A stretch of 6,758 nucleotides of DNA, taken from the NCBI GenBank assembly GCA_025353085.1, contig JANXRI010000079.1, positions 1-6,758 of the forward strand. The letters run 5' to 3'. This stretch comes from Betaproteobacteria bacterium (GTDB lineage Bacteria; Pseudomonadota; Gammaproteobacteria; Burkholderiales; SG8-41). Positions 5,568 to 6,758 of this stretch are shown here, piece by piece. Within the stretch, counting starts at the first letter, position 1. Every line of letters begins with the position of its first letter. Below the pieces are notes generated by a model. It had not been told where the DNA came from. It made no database searches and was given only the letters and a program-made list of their open reading frames with translations. Both the position numbers and the translations under genes were made by a program.

Positions 5568-5691
5568 GCAGGGTCTCCTTAGGGCTGAGATGAAAAGATA
5601 CCGTACATTGGCCGCGGAGAAGAAGTAGCTGCGGCGCGCCATACTGTGAATCTCGCGTGTGCCGTAAAATGCCGCACAAGGAGAAACTTAC
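5568..5691. promoter_or_regulatory. Divergent intergenic region between 2H phosphoesterase and Bug genes
   Basis: These 124 bp contain the ribosome binding sites of both diverging genes and must hold their promoters. I found no clear -35/-10 pair and no notable dyad. Confidence 0.35.
5678..5683 (+). promoter_or_regulatory. Ribosome binding site that favours TTG 5692 as the Bug gene start
   Basis: AAGGAG stands 8 nt ahead of an in-frame TTG at 5692-5694. It is the only good site upstream of this reading frame. The next in-frame start, ATG 5809, has none and would cut into the signal peptide. Confidence 0.65.
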
Positions 5692-6758
5692 TTGCAAGAT
5701 CGAAGACTAAAGCGCGGGCCTGCACAGTGTAGCGGCGGAACTAACGCAGAAAATAGTACCGGCGCGTGCGCTGCTGCGGGCACCACGAAGAAAACTGTTT
5801 GCGCGGTCATGTTGGCATGTGCCTGCCCGCTCATCGCGCAGGCAGCGACACCGCCGGCTGCAGCGGGCCCGTATCCGCAGCGCCCCGTGCGCATCGTTGT
5901 CAACGTGACTGCCGGTGGCGGCGTCGACGCGCTCGCACGCATCGCGGCCCAGCATTACATCCAAGTGTGGGGTCAATCATTCGTCGTCGATAACCGGGTT
6001 GGCGCAGGCGGCAGCATCGGCGTCGAGCTCGTCACCAAGGCGGCACCCGATGGCTATACGCTCCTTGTGACCAGCAGCAGTGTGGTCACCAACGCGGCGC
6101 TGCGTCCGCAAAACTACGACCCGGTGCGCGATCTGCAGCCGATCAGCCGTCTGACTTCGAATCCGTACATCGTGATTCTGACGCCCTCGGTGCCGGCCTC
6201 GAACATCAAGGAACTCATCGCGCTCGCGAAGACCAGGCCGGGCGGCGTCAGCTTCGCGTCCGCCGGCGTTGGCAGCATCGTGCATATGGGCGCCGAATTG
6301 TTGAGTGTGATGGCGGGCACGCCGATGACGCATATTCCGTATAAAGGTGTGGCCGATGCTTATCCTGCCGTCGCCGCGGGCCAGGCCGACTGGATGATCG
6401 GCAGTCCGCTTTCGGCGCTGCCGCTGATACGCGCAGGCCGCCTCAAAGCGATCGCCGTCACGAGCAGCGTACGCGCCAAAACCTTGCCGGACGTGCCGAC
6501 CGTTGCCGAAAGCGGCATCCCCGGCTATCAAGTCGTCGCGTGGTTCGGCATGCTGGCGCCCGCGCGCACGCCGCCCGCGATCGTCGCGATGTTGAATGCC
6601 GAGGCGCGCCGCTCGCTCCAAACGCCTGAGGTCGCGCGCCGCATGGAAATCGAAGGCACCGACATCGTCGGCAATTCTCCTCAGGAGTTTGCGGGCGAGG
6701 TCAAAGCTGAATACGCAAAGTGGGTCGAACTCGTTAAGAAAACGGGGATGAAGTTCTA
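5692..6758 (+). CDS. Bug-family (TctC-like) periplasmic solute-binding protein, runs to window edge
   Basis: About 355 residues are visible. Bug proteins are periplasmic binding proteins of tripartite tricarboxylate transporters and bind small carboxylates and related metabolites. Family blocks in order are YPQRPVRIVVNVTAGGGVDALAR (about 61-83), NRVGAGGSIG, APDGYTLL, YDPVRDLQPISR, FASAGVGSIVHMGAELL, MTHIPYKGVADAYPAVAAG, RAGRLKAIAVTS, LPDVPTVAESGIPGYQ and WFGMLAPARTPPAIV. A signal peptide is visible with KK at 33-34, the hydrophobic core TVCAVMLACACPLIA and a likely cut after AQA (residue 51). With the TTG start about 32 polar residues precede the usual signal peptide, which is abnormal for the family (normally about 320-330 residues). 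The alternative ATG 5809 leaves a signal without its positive charges. The last two bases are TA after GMKF, close to where Bug proteins end, so the stop may be cut by the edge. No TctA/TctB membrane genes are visible, so it may be an orphan binding protein. Confidence 0.92.
   Translation, partial: MQDRRLKRGPAQCSGGTNAENSTGACAAAGTTKKTVCAVMLACACPLIAQAATPPAAAGPYPQRPVRIVVNVTAGGGVDALARIAAQHYIQVWGQSFVVDNRVGAGGSIGVELVTKAAPDGYTLLVTSSSVVTNAALRPQNYDPVRDLQPISRLTSNPYIVILTPSVPASNIKELIALAKTRPGGVSFASAGVGSIVHMGAELLSVMAGTPMTHIPYKGVADAYPAVAAGQADWMIGSPLSALPLIRAGRLKAIAVTSSVRAKTLPDVPTVAESGIPGYQVVAWFGMLAPARTPPAIVAMLNAEARRSLQTPEVARRMEIEGTDIVGNSPQEFAGEVKAEYAKWVELVKKTGMKF

Noticed and set aside
5013..5582. 189-codon + strand frame antisense to the 2H phosphoesterase
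   Set aside because: The - strand carries both 2H motifs and a ribosome binding site; the + frame has neither.
5567..5643. Longer start (5642) for the 2H phosphoesterase
   Set aside because: The extra 25 residues lack a ribosome binding site and lie ahead of the conserved fold, whereas ATG 5567 has AAGGAGA at proper spacing.
5977..6621. 214-codon - strand frame antisense to the Bug gene
   Set aside because: It is a shadow frame; all Bug family blocks are on the + strand.

Overview
The window is GC-rich, bacterial and gene-dense, and most resembles a betaproteobacterium of the Burkholderiales type. This rests on a Bug-type (TctC-like) periplasmic binding protein, a class of genes hugely expanded in that group, on the style of the alpha/beta hydrolase and nucleotidyltransferase genes, and on dispersed repeats whose spurious translations (such as SFRRTPESS) are familiar from beta- and gammaproteobacterial genomes. 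This is an inference from gene content; no rRNA or other phylogenetic marker is present.

Layout from left to right: (1) the 3' part of a stand-alone HD-domain alarmone hydrolase (MESH1/SpoT-hydrolase-like, + strand, 3-440). (2) About 880 bp without a credible gene (441-1324), holding two copies of a ~270 bp dispersed repeat in inverted orientation. Each copy has a hairpin whose arms changed in a compensatory way. A REP-like double palindrome lies in the spacer. (3) An alpha/beta hydrolase gene on the - strand (1325-2187) broken by a single-base frameshift, with its catalytic triad split over two frames. (4) Divergent from it, an intact class III PLP aminotransferase (+, 2329-3678). (5) A 195 bp convergent intergenic region with a 23 bp perfect inverted repeat made of 10 bp units. 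(6) A three-gene - strand group, transcribed right to left: a 2H cyclic phosphodiesterase-like protein (5025-5567), a small MNT-type nucleotidyltransferase-like protein starting 10 nt after it (4619-5014), then an unrecognised lipoprotein (3874-4578). (7) Divergent from that group, a Bug-family solute-binding protein (+, 5692 to the window edge) with a probable TTG start and an unusually long N-terminus.

The only plausible functional team is the - strand group, in particular the closely spaced 2H phosphoesterase and nucleotidyltransferase. The aminotransferase and hydrolase share a divergent promoter region and may once have belonged to one catabolic context. No CRISPR, phage, transposase, tRNA or rRNA signal was seen. 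The most unusual signal is not a gene: it is the paired inverted repeat with the covarying hairpin at 466-1237. I found no convincing new defence or biosynthetic system.
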